From positions 1,798,001 through 1,862,000 of the forward strand of contig NZ_CP083740.1 of the NCBI RefSeq assembly GCF_020150455.1: a stretch of 64,000 bases of DNA. The letters are read 5' to 3'. Both the position numbers and the translations under genes were made by a program. How positions within the stretch are numbered: the stretch's first letter is position 1; each line of letters opens with the position of its first letter. Source of the stretch: Bremerella sp. TYQ1 (GTDB lineage Bacteria > Planctomycetota > Planctomycetia > Pirellulales > Pirellulaceae). Positions 35,954 through 44,055 of this stretch are shown here, piece after piece. The notes beneath the pieces were generated by a model. That model saw only the letters and a program-made list of their open reading frames with translations. It had not been told where the DNA came from and made no database searches.

Positions 35954-36467
35954 GCCAGTAGTTTGATCGCCACCACTCTGTGGGCAAAATCTTGTGTTTT
36001 CCTCACGCGGTGGCCATCCTTTCTGCTCAAAGGCGTCGGACTGAGATCTTCAGCAAACGTCAAGTTCTTCGGGCAGTACACGATTCTCTTTAGCGTGCCA
36101 CATTCAAGTAGCGTGGTCATTTGAGAATCAAGGAAGCTTTCAGTTCTTTAGGGAACTGTTTCGGTTACCGTTAAACCTTGCTAGGGTTGCTAGACTTGTC
36201 TGGATACCTGCCGGTGACATGACAAGGGTTTTACGTAGCCACCCATTTTCATATATGACTCGATTGGTAACGGAATTACCTTTCGACATTCATACACACG
36301 GCTAACAAGCTTGTCTTTCGATAGGCTTTTTGGCTCCCCAACGTTGCCTCGATCGGGGCCTCCTCGCTCTGGATGGATGGCAACACGGATACCTCTCACA
36401 TTCAAGCATTCTTCGTACGAGTGCTTTGTTCATGATGTGTGTGAGGTTGGACTGATTCGGGAAAGAC

Positions 36468-36487
36468 GTCTCTGACTCGTCAGAGAC
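36468..36487 (+). promoter_or_regulatory. Hairpin in rho leader
   Basis: GTCTCTGA and TCAGAGAC form a perfect 8-base stem with loop CTCG. It is about 165 bases before the rho start, without a T-tract, so it is not a classic terminator; it may be a leader element. Confidence 0.4.
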
Positions 36488-36650
36488 TGAATGCTCGAAT
36501 CATGCCCGCTCCCAAGGCAAAAGGAATCTTTTAAACCCGTTCAGGTCGAACTCCCTTGAAGGGAGAACAGCCTCAGGAATCTGTAAAGCGATCTCGCGTT
36601 CTTTCTGAAGACTCGGATCGAACCTGACTTCTGTGATTAGGTAGTTTTCA

Positions 36651-37976
36651 ATGTCAAACAAACGGCAGACCCGCTCCAAATCGGGCGGGCGGCGACGTGG
36701 TAACAGCGGCGGTTCCCAAAATGGACCAGGCCCCAAGGGCCGAGGACGTTCCGGGGGAGGCCGACGCCGATCTTCTCCTCCAAGCTCTAATGTGCCACGC
36801 AACAATCTCGACAACGAAGAATTTGAACCAGGGGAACCCATTCCACTGGAACCTGGTTATGGGTTGCTCGAAATGCACCCCAATGGCTATGGCTTCTTGC
36901 GTAGCCCGGCAAACAACTTTGCTCGCGAACGTACCGACCCCTTCGTTCCCGGCACGATGATCGAACGATACGGTCTTCGTGAAGGAGTGATGATCCGTGG
37001 TATGATCCAGCGATTCCGTCGTGGCCAAGGACCACGTCTCCGCGATGTCTTTGACGTCGACGGCATGGTCCCGGAAGACTATTTGAACGTGAAGTCGTTC
37101 GATGATTTGACTCCCGTCAATCCTTCCGAACATTTGAAGCTGGAATACGACGGTGGCCCTCTGACGAACCGTGTTGTCGACCTGCTCACTCCGCTGGGCA
37201 AAGGGCAACGTGCTTTGATCGTGGCTCCGCCTCGTACCGGCAAGACGATGCTTTTGCAGAACGTCAGCCGCGGCATTTCGGCCAATCATCCAGACGTCAA
37301 ACTGGTTGTGCTTCTGATTGACGAACGTCCAGAAGAAGTCACGGAAATGCAACGTAGCGTGAAGGGTGAAGTGATCGCGAGTAGTCTCGATCGCGACATC
37401 GAAAGCCATGTTCGCCTTTCGCAACTGGTGATCGAACGCTGCAAACGCTTGGCGGAAGCAGGCCAGGATGTCTTCCTGCTGCTAGACTCGATCACTCGTC
37501 TGGCTCGTGCATTCAACAAATGGGTTGGCGACAACCGTGGTAACAATGCCATCATGTCGGGCGGTATCAACGTCAAAGCGATGGACATTCCCAAAAAGCT
37601 GTTTGCAACGGCTCGTTCCTTTGAAGAAGGTGGCTCGCTGACCATTGTCGGTACGGCACTCGTCGACACCGGCAGCAAGATGGACGAAGTCATCTTCCAA
37701 GAGTTCAAAGGTACCGGCAACATGGAGCTGGTGCTCGATCGAAAGTTGGCCGACCGTCGTGTTTGGCCGGCGATCGATATTTCGCAGTCTGGCACACGTC
37801 GCGAAGAGCTGCTTCTCACCGAAGAGGCCCTTAACGCAGTCGTCGCTTTACGACGCACGCTGACTTCGATGCATCACATCGATGCCATGGAGCAACTCAC
37901 AAGACAGTTGGGCAAGTACGAAAACAACGATCAATTCGTCAGCCTGATTGCCAACAGCCGCGATCGCTATCAGTAA
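36651..37976 (+). CDS. rho: Transcription termination factor Rho
   Basis: 441-residue hexameric RNA helicase. The core holds the OB-fold RNA-binding domain (GYGLLEMHPNGYGFLRSP and later REGVMIRGMIQRFRRGQGPRL), Walker A IVAPPRTGKTMLLQ, the RPEEVTEMQRSV segment, Walker B VFLLLDSITRLARAFN, and the Q/R loops MSGGINVKAMDIPKKLFATARSFEEGGSLTI. In place of the usual helical N-terminal domain there is about 50 residues rich in Arg, Gly and Ser. It starts at ATG 36651. A strong terminator follows inside the lgt-like gene end. Rho is often autoregulated through its leader, which fits the long upstream region. Confidence 0.97.
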   Translation: MSNKRQTRSKSGGRRRGNSGGSQNGPGPKGRGRSGGGRRRSSPPSSNVPRNNLDNEEFEPGEPIPLEPGYGLLEMHPNGYGFLRSPANNFARERTDPFVPGTMIERYGLREGVMIRGMIQRFRRGQGPRLRDVFDVDGMVPEDYLNVKSFDDLTPVNPSEHLKLEYDGGPLTNRVVDLLTPLGKGQRALIVAPPRTGKTMLLQNVSRGISANHPDVKLVVLLIDERPEEVTEMQRSVKGEVIASSLDRDIESHVRLSQLVIERCKRLAEAGQDVFLLLDSITRLARAFNKWVGDNRGNNAIMSGGINVKAMDIPKKLFATARSFEEGGSLTIVGTALVDTGSKMDEVIFQEFKGTGNMELVLDRKLADRRVWPAIDISQSGTRREELLLTEEALNAVVALRRTLTSMHHIDAMEQLTRQLGKYENNDQFVSLIANSRDRYQ

Positions 37977-37999
37977 TCAAAGCTGTTCAAATAAGAAAA

Positions 38000-38740
38000 T
38001 TATTCGGAGCCGCCCGCTATGGTCGGCTCCGTTTTTATTGCGCCTGCCGTTTGGCTATCTCGCCAAATGAGAAAGACAAACAGCGGAATGGCTGCCAGTG
38101 TCGCCCATTGATACGCCGTCAATCCAAGCGCAAAGATCGGCTCTGGTCGCAGCCATTCCGTAAAAAAACGGTACGTCATATAGGCGACCAAGTAAATCTT
38201 GAACAGCTGCCCCGGAAACAGCTTTTTCTGCCATAAGAGGAAGAACACTCCGGCGCACGTTAAATGAAATAGTGACTCGTAGATCTGAGTTGGATGACGT
38301 AGCAGCTCGCCACCATCGGGAGCCGTGGGAAACGCGACGCCCCACGGCACATGACAGGCCTGTCCAAAGCAACAGCCAGCTACGAAGCATGCCCACCGCC
38401 CGATACCGATCGACACCGCAACAGGAACTACAAAACTATCGCCTGTCTTGGTACGAATGTCGAGAATCCACTTCGCGAGCTCAACGCCGAAGTATCCTCC
38501 CAAAAGCCCTGCAATTATTGTCTTGCCATGAGCAAACCAGGTCGTCCCATCGAGTAGTCCCTGCCAGTCATAAAGAGCAAATGGCAACTTCGCTCCAATC
38601 ATGGCTCCACAAAATCCTCCTAGCGCGATGCCGAGCTTCTCCCACCAGGCCAGTCGCAGCTCTTCTTGAAACAATCGCAGAAGCACAAAGCCGACGACTA
38701 TCGCCGCCATCATAATGGCCATGTACGCCAATTGCGTCAT
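38000..38740 (-). CDS. Divergent Lgt-like (prolipoprotein diacylglyceryl transferase family) membrane protein
   Basis: 246 residues with about seven membrane helices. The family signature region appears as GIGRWACFVAGCCFGQACHVPWGVAFP, followed by RHPTQIYESLFHL and a C-terminal YRFFTEWLRPEP. In classical Lgt this motif is GRIGNFINGE; here the Asn is replaced by Cys and there is a Cys-Cys pair, so this is a different subfamily. Classical Lgt moves diacylglycerol to lipoprotein Cys; this one may act on another lipid or acceptor. Its start overlaps the radical SAM stop by four bases (ATGA), last gene of a five- or six-gene membrane operon. Confidence 0.8.
   Translation of the reverse strand: MTQLAYMAIMMAAIVVGFVLLRLFQEELRLAWWEKLGIALGGFCGAMIGAKLPFALYDWQGLLDGTTWFAHGKTIIAGLLGGYFGVELAKWILDIRTKTGDSFVVPVAVSIGIGRWACFVAGCCFGQACHVPWGVAFPTAPDGGELLRHPTQIYESLFHLTCAGVFFLLWQKKLFPGQLFKIYLVAYMTYRFFTEWLRPEPIFALGLTAYQWATLAAIPLFVFLIWRDSQTAGAIKTEPTIAGGSE
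38005..38036 (+). terminator. Terminator of rho, inside the lgt-like 3' end
   Basis: CGGAGCCG (38005-38012) pairs with CGGCTCCG (38024-38031), followed by TTTTT. The whole stem is also coding sequence for the last residues of the convergent lgt-like gene. Confidence 0.85.
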
Positions 38741-40239
38741 TCAGATACTCCCACGGCTGACTTTAGCGGGGGAAGCTCGACATGCCCTTCGCGGTAAAGC
38801 ACGTTGTACGCACAGAACGGCACAAAATGCCCACTCGGCAAAAGATGATGCACGCAACACTTCATCACGCGTCGAACGTCAAAGTTGTAGGCGTCCAAAA
38901 AGGAGGTGATCATGATGCGAAACACATCTTCCGCCCCCAATTGTTCCTGCATTGCTTTGGTAAAGAACTCGACTGCAGCGGATGCATACTTAGGGTCTGC
39001 ATTGTTCAGAGCCCCAAGCAAGTCCTCCAACGGGCTCTGGCTACTAAGCACCGGCAAGGTAAGTCCGTCCGAAGAGGGCGGGGGAGCACAACTTCCTCCT
39101 GGGCAACATGCTTCTCGAACGAGATAACGTTCGAGAAGTTCTTTAACAGCTCCACGCTGAAAGGAAATTCCGCCTGACAGAAGATCCAAATGCTCGGCCG
39201 CTTTGATGAATCGCATCAAGGGCACAAGCTCACCGTCGCGGCGATATGCGTACGACATCTGGTGGCAGTTGGGATGAGCGCACGGAAGTGGCATAAAGTC
39301 GGCTTCCGTGTAACGGCCGTTGGTCTGCTCGGCGATCCCACGAATTACATCCGGAAACGTAATTCGGTTCTCCAATTCCTCCGGCAAGACATGCCGCCCC
39401 GAATAAGTTGCCGGCTGTAAGCTAAGACCGGTGATCCAGGGTCGTCTGGCACAATAATCTACCAGCTTCCCAAGTTCGTCATCGTTTACACCTGGCTGAA
39501 GAGTTGCGACAAGATTGACATGCAAGCCAACCTCGCCGCACTTTTCGACGGCTTTCAGCTTCGTTTCGACCAACTCTTCACCGCGAAGTTGGAGCGAGGT
39601 CAATTCTCGAAATCCGTCGAATTGAAGATAGATCTCAACGCGATCCTTGCGGTTTGCCAAGTACTCCAACAAAGCAGGGTCATGGGCCAAACGAATCCCG
39701 TTCGTGTTGATCATCACGTAGTCAATTGGCCGTGATAACGCGTACGTCAGGATCTCGCGAAACTGAGGATGAATCGTCGGCTCGCCCCCGGAAAGCTGAA
39801 GTACTTCCGGATTCCCCTCCATTTCAACGTAGCGATCGATCGTCTGTTGACATTGTTCAAGCGTTAAGTGCTTTCCGCCAGGGCCGCTCGAGGCATAACA
39901 CATCGGACATGCAAGATTGCAGCTTGAAGTGATCTCTAACAGGCCAATACATGTATGCTGTTCGTGCTCTGTGCAAAGCCCGCAATCGAGCGGGCAACCC
40001 TTATTGGGCTCGACAGCAAAATCGTGAGGGATTTTTCCCGGAACATTAAATTGTGCTTGGTCGTACCAGGCCACATCCGAGCACACAAAGTCTTCCCGCG
40101 TTCCGTGCAGTTCACATCGTTTCCGAAAGTAGACACGGTTTCCGCGCGTGATAATCTTCGCTGGCACCACCGCCAGGCATTCGGGGCAAAGACTTTGCGT
40201 TGTGCCTAGCACCGTATAATCTCGGAAAACCGGTTTCAT
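38737..40239 (-). CDS. Radical SAM enzyme of the Tes/MJ0619 type
   Basis: 500 residues. A rubredoxin-like pair CPEC (Cys18, Cys21) with Cys42 in KRCELHG opens the protein. A first C-x3-C-x2-C is at Cys82/86/89 with Cys97 (GCPLDCGLCTEHEQHTC), and the radical SAM C-x3-C-x2-C is CNLACPMC (Cys107/111/114), followed by LQLSGGEPTIHPQF. Further Cys lie in the C-terminal half (CAHPNC, CCPGGSC, KCCVHH, CAYN). The multi-cluster layout and N-terminal domain fit the family of archaeal tetraether lipid synthase (MJ0619, earlier linked to pterin methylation). It overlaps the lgt-like gene by four bases. The actual reaction here is unknown. Confidence 0.82.
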   Translation of the reverse strand: MKPVFRDYTVLGTTQSLCPECLAVVPAKIITRGNRVYFRKRCELHGTREDFVCSDVAWYDQAQFNVPGKIPHDFAVEPNKGCPLDCGLCTEHEQHTCIGLLEITSSCNLACPMCYASSGPGGKHLTLEQCQQTIDRYVEMEGNPEVLQLSGGEPTIHPQFREILTYALSRPIDYVMINTNGIRLAHDPALLEYLANRKDRVEIYLQFDGFRELTSLQLRGEELVETKLKAVEKCGEVGLHVNLVATLQPGVNDDELGKLVDYCARRPWITGLSLQPATYSGRHVLPEELENRITFPDVIRGIAEQTNGRYTEADFMPLPCAHPNCHQMSYAYRRDGELVPLMRFIKAAEHLDLLSGGISFQRGAVKELLERYLVREACCPGGSCAPPPSSDGLTLPVLSSQSPLEDLLGALNNADPKYASAAVEFFTKAMQEQLGAEDVFRIMITSFLDAYNFDVRRVMKCCVHHLLPSGHFVPFCAYNVLYREGHVELPPLKSAVGVSE

Positions 40240-40256
40240 ACGACAACTCTTTCTCT

Positions 40257-40664
40257 CTAGTGATATTGGATTGGCAAAACGGCGGATGCACAGATAGAAA
40301 AGGAAATGACAACCGCTAAGGCACTTAAAACAAGTACGGAACACCCGAGGCCATTAACAGCGCCGTAAGAAATCACGCGAGTTGCGTTCGTTCGTACCGA
40401 TCTAGCGAACTTCCAAAGACACGCAAAGCTGGCACACACGAACGGAAGTGTCGCGATGGCCCAACCTAAAAAGCTGCGTTGCCCTTCTTCCCAGACCGCC
40501 ACGCCACCGATGAAAACAATCGGCAGCATTCCCACGACCGCCAGTATCGCGAACGCCAGGAGCGGTTGACACGACTTCATGGAAGCCTGTTTTGATCGAT
40601 CTGGAGCAGGTCGATGTTCCGATTCTTCTCGTTGTTCGCCAGGGCCACCTTCGTACGGCTCCAT
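40257..40664 (-). CDS. Small membrane protein in radical SAM operon
   Basis: 135 residues: a charged N-terminal head MEPYEGGPGEQREESEHRPAPDRSKQ is followed by four hydrophobic segments (about 33-53, 62-80, 83-95, 105-130). It starts two bases after the stop of the zinc-ribbon gene and ends 17 bases before the radical SAM gene, so it is part of that operon. No known domain; no catalytic motif. Confidence 0.6.
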   Translation of the reverse strand: MEPYEGGPGEQREESEHRPAPDRSKQASMKSCQPLLAFAILAVVGMLPIVFIGGVAVWEEGQRSFLGWAIATLPFVCASFACLWKFARSVRTNATRVISYGAVNGLGCSVLVLSALAVVISFSICASAVLPIQYH

Positions 40665-40666
40665 GA

Positions 40667-41140
40667 TCAAAAGCCTCCTGAAGCGGCGAACATCATGAGA
40701 CAAAAGACGATCAGAGCAATGACGCCTGCGATGGCCAGCATCACCATGGTTCCTGCCGTTACGATTACCGCCGACAAACTCATCGTGATACCTCGTAGAA
40801 CAGGATGGCTGCTTTGATTCCCTTTGAAGATCAAGACACCCACGCCAATTGAGAGCGGTGCGACAACGATCATGTACAGCAATAGTGCCCCAGGCTGCTC
40901 GACGTAAACTCCCATTCCAACAAGCACCACCGCGAATGCAAGAATGATGAAGGACCAAATTCCAAAGATTCGCCCCAACCGATCCTGCGATGGCTTACTC
41001 TGAGGAACAGCAGCTTCCGCTTCGATAATATCTTCGCCGTCGTATAGCGGTCGCCGGCAAATCCAACAGACGTTGGCAAACGTATTGTTTTCTGCCCCGC
41101 ATTCCGGACAAAGGACATGAGGCAAGTCGGAACGCGTCAT
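40667..41140 (-). CDS. Membrane protein with N-terminal zinc ribbon
   Basis: 157 residues. A two-CxxC zinc ribbon occupies the first 32 residues (LCPECGAENNTFANVCWICRRPL), followed by an acidic linker and about four hydrophobic helices from residue 55 on. The ribbon lies in the cytoplasm if the first helix exits outward. Its ATG overlaps the preceding stop by four bases (ATGA). Function unknown; the ribbon may hold a metal or bind a partner. Confidence 0.68.
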   Translation of the reverse strand: MTRSDLPHVLCPECGAENNTFANVCWICRRPLYDGEDIIEAEAAVPQSKPSQDRLGRIFGIWSFIILAFAVVLVGMGVYVEQPGALLLYMIVVAPLSIGVGVLIFKGNQSSHPVLRGITMSLSAVIVTAGTMVMLAIAGVIALIVFCLMMFAASGGF

Positions 41141-41790
41141 TTCGTCTCCTCCGCTTGAACCATATCCATACGTTGACGGTATTGCTCGGCGAGCGATCTT
41201 GCCAGGCGAACGACCTGTCCGACGACAAGCCCAGTCCCACCAAGGCAAGCCAATGCCACTGCTTGTTGGACGACTGGAACCGCATGTTGCGAATCAAACC
41301 ATGAATCGTCAACCGCTCCGACGGTTCCCATATAGGCAGCCATAGCCCCCAACGTGGCCAACCAAACGAGACGTAAATCGAAGCGGAGACCAGCCATGGC
41401 AACGACTAGATAAAACGCCCCAGTCAGCGAAGTCGCCATGGGTCCTCCAGCTTTGGCTACGACTAACGCAATCGCGACTAAGTCGATAACCGTCATCAAA
41501 AAGGGAAGCCAAACCGGTAGAATGCGTTTCAGAACGAGCAGCAGATCAAGCAGCGAAACAACCACCAGCAAAACTGCTGCGATGGTTGCGACTTGATGAA
41601 AAGCGAGATTAGCTTGCCTTGCTTCAGACGCCAACGATAGATGATGCCCCAACTGACAGGCATACAAAACCACCACTGCCGCAACACGCAAAAGCAATGT
41701 CCGCAGCTCGCTCGAATAGGTTTGCCATCGTCGAACGATAAACCATTGCCGGCTTTCGATCGCCTTCTGGGTGTCGACTTGTTCTATCAT
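41137..41790 (-). CDS. Polytopic membrane protein, start of radical SAM operon
   Basis: 217 residues with about six hydrophobic segments between residues 29 and 190, an N-terminal soluble part of about 28 residues (MIEQVDTQKAIESRQWFIVRRW) and a charged C-terminal helix LARSLAEQYRQRMDMVQ. The layout resembles the membrane sensor module that precedes kinase or cyclase domains in other proteins, but no output domain is fused here. The 3' end overlaps the zinc-ribbon gene by four bases. Confidence 0.65.
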   Translation of the reverse strand: MIEQVDTQKAIESRQWFIVRRWQTYSSELRTLLLRVAAVVVLYACQLGHHLSLASEARQANLAFHQVATIAAVLLVVVSLLDLLLVLKRILPVWLPFLMTVIDLVAIALVVAKAGGPMATSLTGAFYLVVAMAGLRFDLRLVWLATLGAMAAYMGTVGAVDDSWFDSQHAVPVVQQAVALACLGGTGLVVGQVVRLARSLAEQYRQRMDMVQAEETK

Positions 41791-41847
41791 GAACCGATGC
41801 TTCCCTTCCTGGAAACGGACAATCGATCACGCTCGAAGCTAAAACGG

Positions 41848-42408
41848 TTAATCCATTGATTGCGGTCGATCGGCCACATTTTCTACGGGAGTATCTCGCC
41901 GCGTCGCTGTTGGCAAAGTTAACCGAAACACTAAAACAAATGCTACCAATGCGGCAATGAGGCCGGCCGGCACTCCACCCAGCAACATGTTCGTAAAACC
42001 ATAATCGTCTGCCTTAGGAAAAGCATTCACAGCAATCATCGCTCCGGCCCAACAGACAGCAAAAAAAGCGATACCAGCTGCGATTAGCAGCGGAACCATA
42101 ATGAGTGTCGAAATGAAAAACGCAGTCGCTTGCGCTCCACCTTTTGGCCACTGACCTGTCGCTCGAAACTCCCGGCGCAGCCTCAGTGCCGATCGCAAGT
42201 TCGCGGGTACAAGAATAAACAGGGCAATCAGTGATACCCCAGGCGAGACAAAATAGAGCCCGACGATCAACAAGATAGAAAGCCCAGCCGCCCGCAGAAA
42301 CGCAATGTAAGCATCCCCCGGCAATGGTCGATCGGTTTCATCCGGCAATAATGCTGGATCCGCTTCAGGAGATTCAAACGGATTTGGCTCACTTGGCGTA
42401 TCGTTCAT
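41848..42408 (-). CDS. Membrane protein with NPFESP motif
   Basis: 186 residues. The soluble head MNDTPSEPNPFESPEADPALL has the NPFxSP motif of the two small proteins at 4.2-4.9 kb. Four or five hydrophobic helices follow (about 37-52, 57-70, 95-125, 145-165). It is 57 bases upstream of the five-gene membrane operon on the same strand and may belong to it. Function unknown. Confidence 0.65.
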   Translation of the reverse strand: MNDTPSEPNPFESPEADPALLPDETDRPLPGDAYIAFLRAAGLSILLIVGLYFVSPGVSLIALFILVPANLRSALRLRREFRATGQWPKGGAQATAFFISTLIMVPLLIAAGIAFFAVCWAGAMIAVNAFPKADDYGFTNMLLGGVPAGLIAALVAFVLVFRLTLPTATRRDTPVENVADRPQSMD

Positions 42409-42490
42409 CGAGAAGTGATCCTGAGCCAGACGTTGCGAAGAGCAGCATCGTCGCCGACGCTCCGACTATCATACGCGATAACGAGCCCCA

Positions 42491-42519
42491 TTGCGGTCAA
42501 TTTCCTTCGCCGCTATTCT
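42491..42519 (+). promoter_or_regulatory. Candidate tRNA-Ser promoter
   Basis: TTGCGG, a 17-base spacer and TATTCT, about 90 bases before the tRNA. Moderate match to the housekeeping consensus. Confidence 0.35.
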
Positions 42520-42541
42520 CTAGAACCGCACAATCAGTTAA

Positions 42542-42601
42542 GATGCACGGCGAACCTAGAGCCCCCGTCAGGACTCCCTTAGGGAACCTTCGCGGTGCAT
42601 C
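42542..42601 (+). repeat. Inverted repeat abutting tRNA-Ser
   Basis: GATGCACGGCGAA (42542-42554) and TTCGCGGTGCATC (42589-42601) pair at 12 of 13 positions. The structure ends five bases before the tRNA. It may be a leader hairpin or processing element of the precursor. Confidence 0.45.
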
Positions 42602-42606
42602 TTACT

Positions 42607-42689
42607 GGAGGGTAAGCGAATGGTTAGCGGTCACATTGGAAATGTGATGCCCCCTTGTGGGGTTGCGAGTTCGAGTCTCGTGCCCTCCG
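42607..42689 (+). tRNA. tRNA-Ser (GGA)
   Basis: Acceptor stem GGAGGGT pairs with GCCCTCC. The anticodon stem TCACA/TGTGA encloses TTGGAAA, giving anticodon GGA. The variable arm has a CCCC/GGGG stem as expected for a class II serine tRNA, and the T arm is GCGAG-TTCGAGT-CTCGT. CCA is not encoded. The D arm is short and irregular. Confidence 0.85.
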
Positions 42690-42700
42690 CTTCGAGCTAA

Positions 42701-42735
42701 GGCCGTCAACGTATTGCGTTGACGGCCTTTTTCTT
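42701..42735 (+). terminator. Terminator after tRNA-Ser
   Basis: GGCCGTCAACG and CGTTGACGGCC form a perfect 11-base stem with loop TATTG, followed by TTTTTCTTT. Confidence 0.9.
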
Positions 42736-43026
42736 TGCCGATTTGGCATCCACTACGGCCCTCTAGTGGATGGATATCTGCCACCCAGAAGAGATTTATT
42801 GCCATATTTCTCTTTTTATTTCTTGCGCTGGTGGATAGAATTCACATTGTGCCGATGAATTATTACGCCCGTAGCTTGAAAACTCCTCGACTAGCTGCGG
42901 TCACGGACGGCATCTAACTCTTTTCTTATCCACTACTTAATGCACTAACTCGTATTGCGAAAGATCGCATTCGAGCATCCTTATCTATCTCTCGTCCTAT
43001 TCACCTATTTTGATGCGAGGTTGGTC

Positions 43027-44025
43027 ATGTTGTCTTTTTGCATGCCTCATCGTCGAAGACTCGGTTTCACGCTTGTGGAGCTGCTGGTCGTGATCGCCAT
43101 TATCGGCGTTTTAATTGCGCTGCTGCTTCCCGCCGTTCAACAGGCTCGTGAAGCGGCGCGCCGTATGGAGTGCAATAACAAGCTCAAGCAGCTCGGCCTG
43201 GCACTTCACAATTACCACGATACCTACGGCAAATTCCCTGCCGGGGCCCAGATGGGCGATGGAAAAACCAACAGCTGCACCACGAGCGGTCGCGGTATTC
43301 CCTGGACAGTGGCCATTTTGCCGTTTCTGGAACTGAACAACCTTTACGATCAAGTCGATATGTCGGCTGAATTTGTTTGCTCCAACGCAGAGTCACCTAC
43401 CAGCGGTGCCAACCGAAACGTTTGGCGTACATCAGTCGAAGCGTTTCAGTGCCCTTCGTTCCCGGGAGAAGCGGTCGACAAAAATCACACGAACTATTAC
43501 GGCGTGATGGGAGGCGGCGATAGCAGCCTTGGCAATTGCCAGTCGAGTAACGTTGGTCGACGTTTCTACATCAACGGAATTCTGTATCAGAACTCGCGAA
43601 CAAACTTTGCAAGCATCACCGATGGTTCGTCCAACACCTTTTTAATCGGTGAATCACGTTATCAATTGCTTGATGGAGGCCGTGGCGACTCGCACTGGCT
43701 CGGCTGGGCATCCACAAGCCGTGGTGGCGGTTCTGCGGTGACCGGCAACCTGGCAGCTGCCCAGATTCAAATCAATAGCTGCGATGGAAATTGCAACGGC
43801 GACAAGTACGACACCACATTTGATAGCGCCGGCGGCTCCTACTCGGTTCCCAATGGACTCGGCCAAGGCCTGCATCAGCGTACTTTTGGCAGCTATCACC
43901 CCGGCGGATGCTTGTTCCTGCTTGGTGACGGTTCGGCCCATTTTCTTAGTGAAACGATGGACCTGACGACGTATCGAAACCTTGCCATTCGCGACGACGG
44001 TAACGTTGTTTCCGTAAAGAACTAA
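43027..44025 (+). CDS. DUF1559 prepilin-like protein 1
   Basis: 332 residues. A type IV prepilin N-terminus RRRLGFTLVELLVVIAIIGVLIALLLPAVQQAREAARRMEC contains the G/F cleavage site and the Glu five residues after it. The DUF1559 C-terminal region follows: NNKLKQLGLALHNYHDTYGKFPAG, SITDGSSNTFLIGESRYQ, and near the end FGSYHPGGCLFLLGDGSAHFLSETMD. Such proteins are abundant in planctomycetes, need a prepilin peptidase and probably form pseudopilus-like or surface structures. ATG 43027 has GAGG upstream; ATG 43042 is an alternative. A lipoprotein gene follows in the same unit. Confidence 0.92.
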   Translation: MLSFCMPHRRRLGFTLVELLVVIAIIGVLIALLLPAVQQAREAARRMECNNKLKQLGLALHNYHDTYGKFPAGAQMGDGKTNSCTTSGRGIPWTVAILPFLELNNLYDQVDMSAEFVCSNAESPTSGANRNVWRTSVEAFQCPSFPGEAVDKNHTNYYGVMGGGDSSLGNCQSSNVGRRFYINGILYQNSRTNFASITDGSSNTFLIGESRYQLLDGGRGDSHWLGWASTSRGGGSAVTGNLAAAQIQINSCDGNCNGDKYDTTFDSAGGSYSVPNGLGQGLHQRTFGSYHPGGCLFLLGDGSAHFLSETMDLTTYRNLAIRDDGNVVSVKN

Positions 44026-44055
44026 CCCGGCCCTGGTCCCCGCGAAGGAAGAAGC

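Larger units (their letters stand above)
35658..36650. other. Long non-coding region upstream of rho
   Basis: Nearly 1 kb without a credible gene. It contains a near-consensus promoter (35926-35953) pointing to rho and several stable hairpins after it: CAGTTC/GAACTG (36141-36158), GTCTCTGA/TCAGAGAC (36468-36487) and CTCCC/GGGAG (36551-36565). Short open frames on both strands lack ribosome sites. It probably encodes a structured rho leader of about 690 bases or a separate small RNA. Confidence 0.5.

Noticed and set aside
36190..36405. 71-residue minus-strand frame in the rho leader
   Set aside because: No ribosome site, no conserved features; the region is better read as a structured leader.
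36654..37424. 256-residue minus-strand frame antisense to rho
   Set aside because: Fully inside the conserved rho gene; product has no known features.
42602..42805. Minus-strand frame with a GGHETRTRNP peptide over tRNA-Ser
   Set aside because: Antisense of the tRNA gene.
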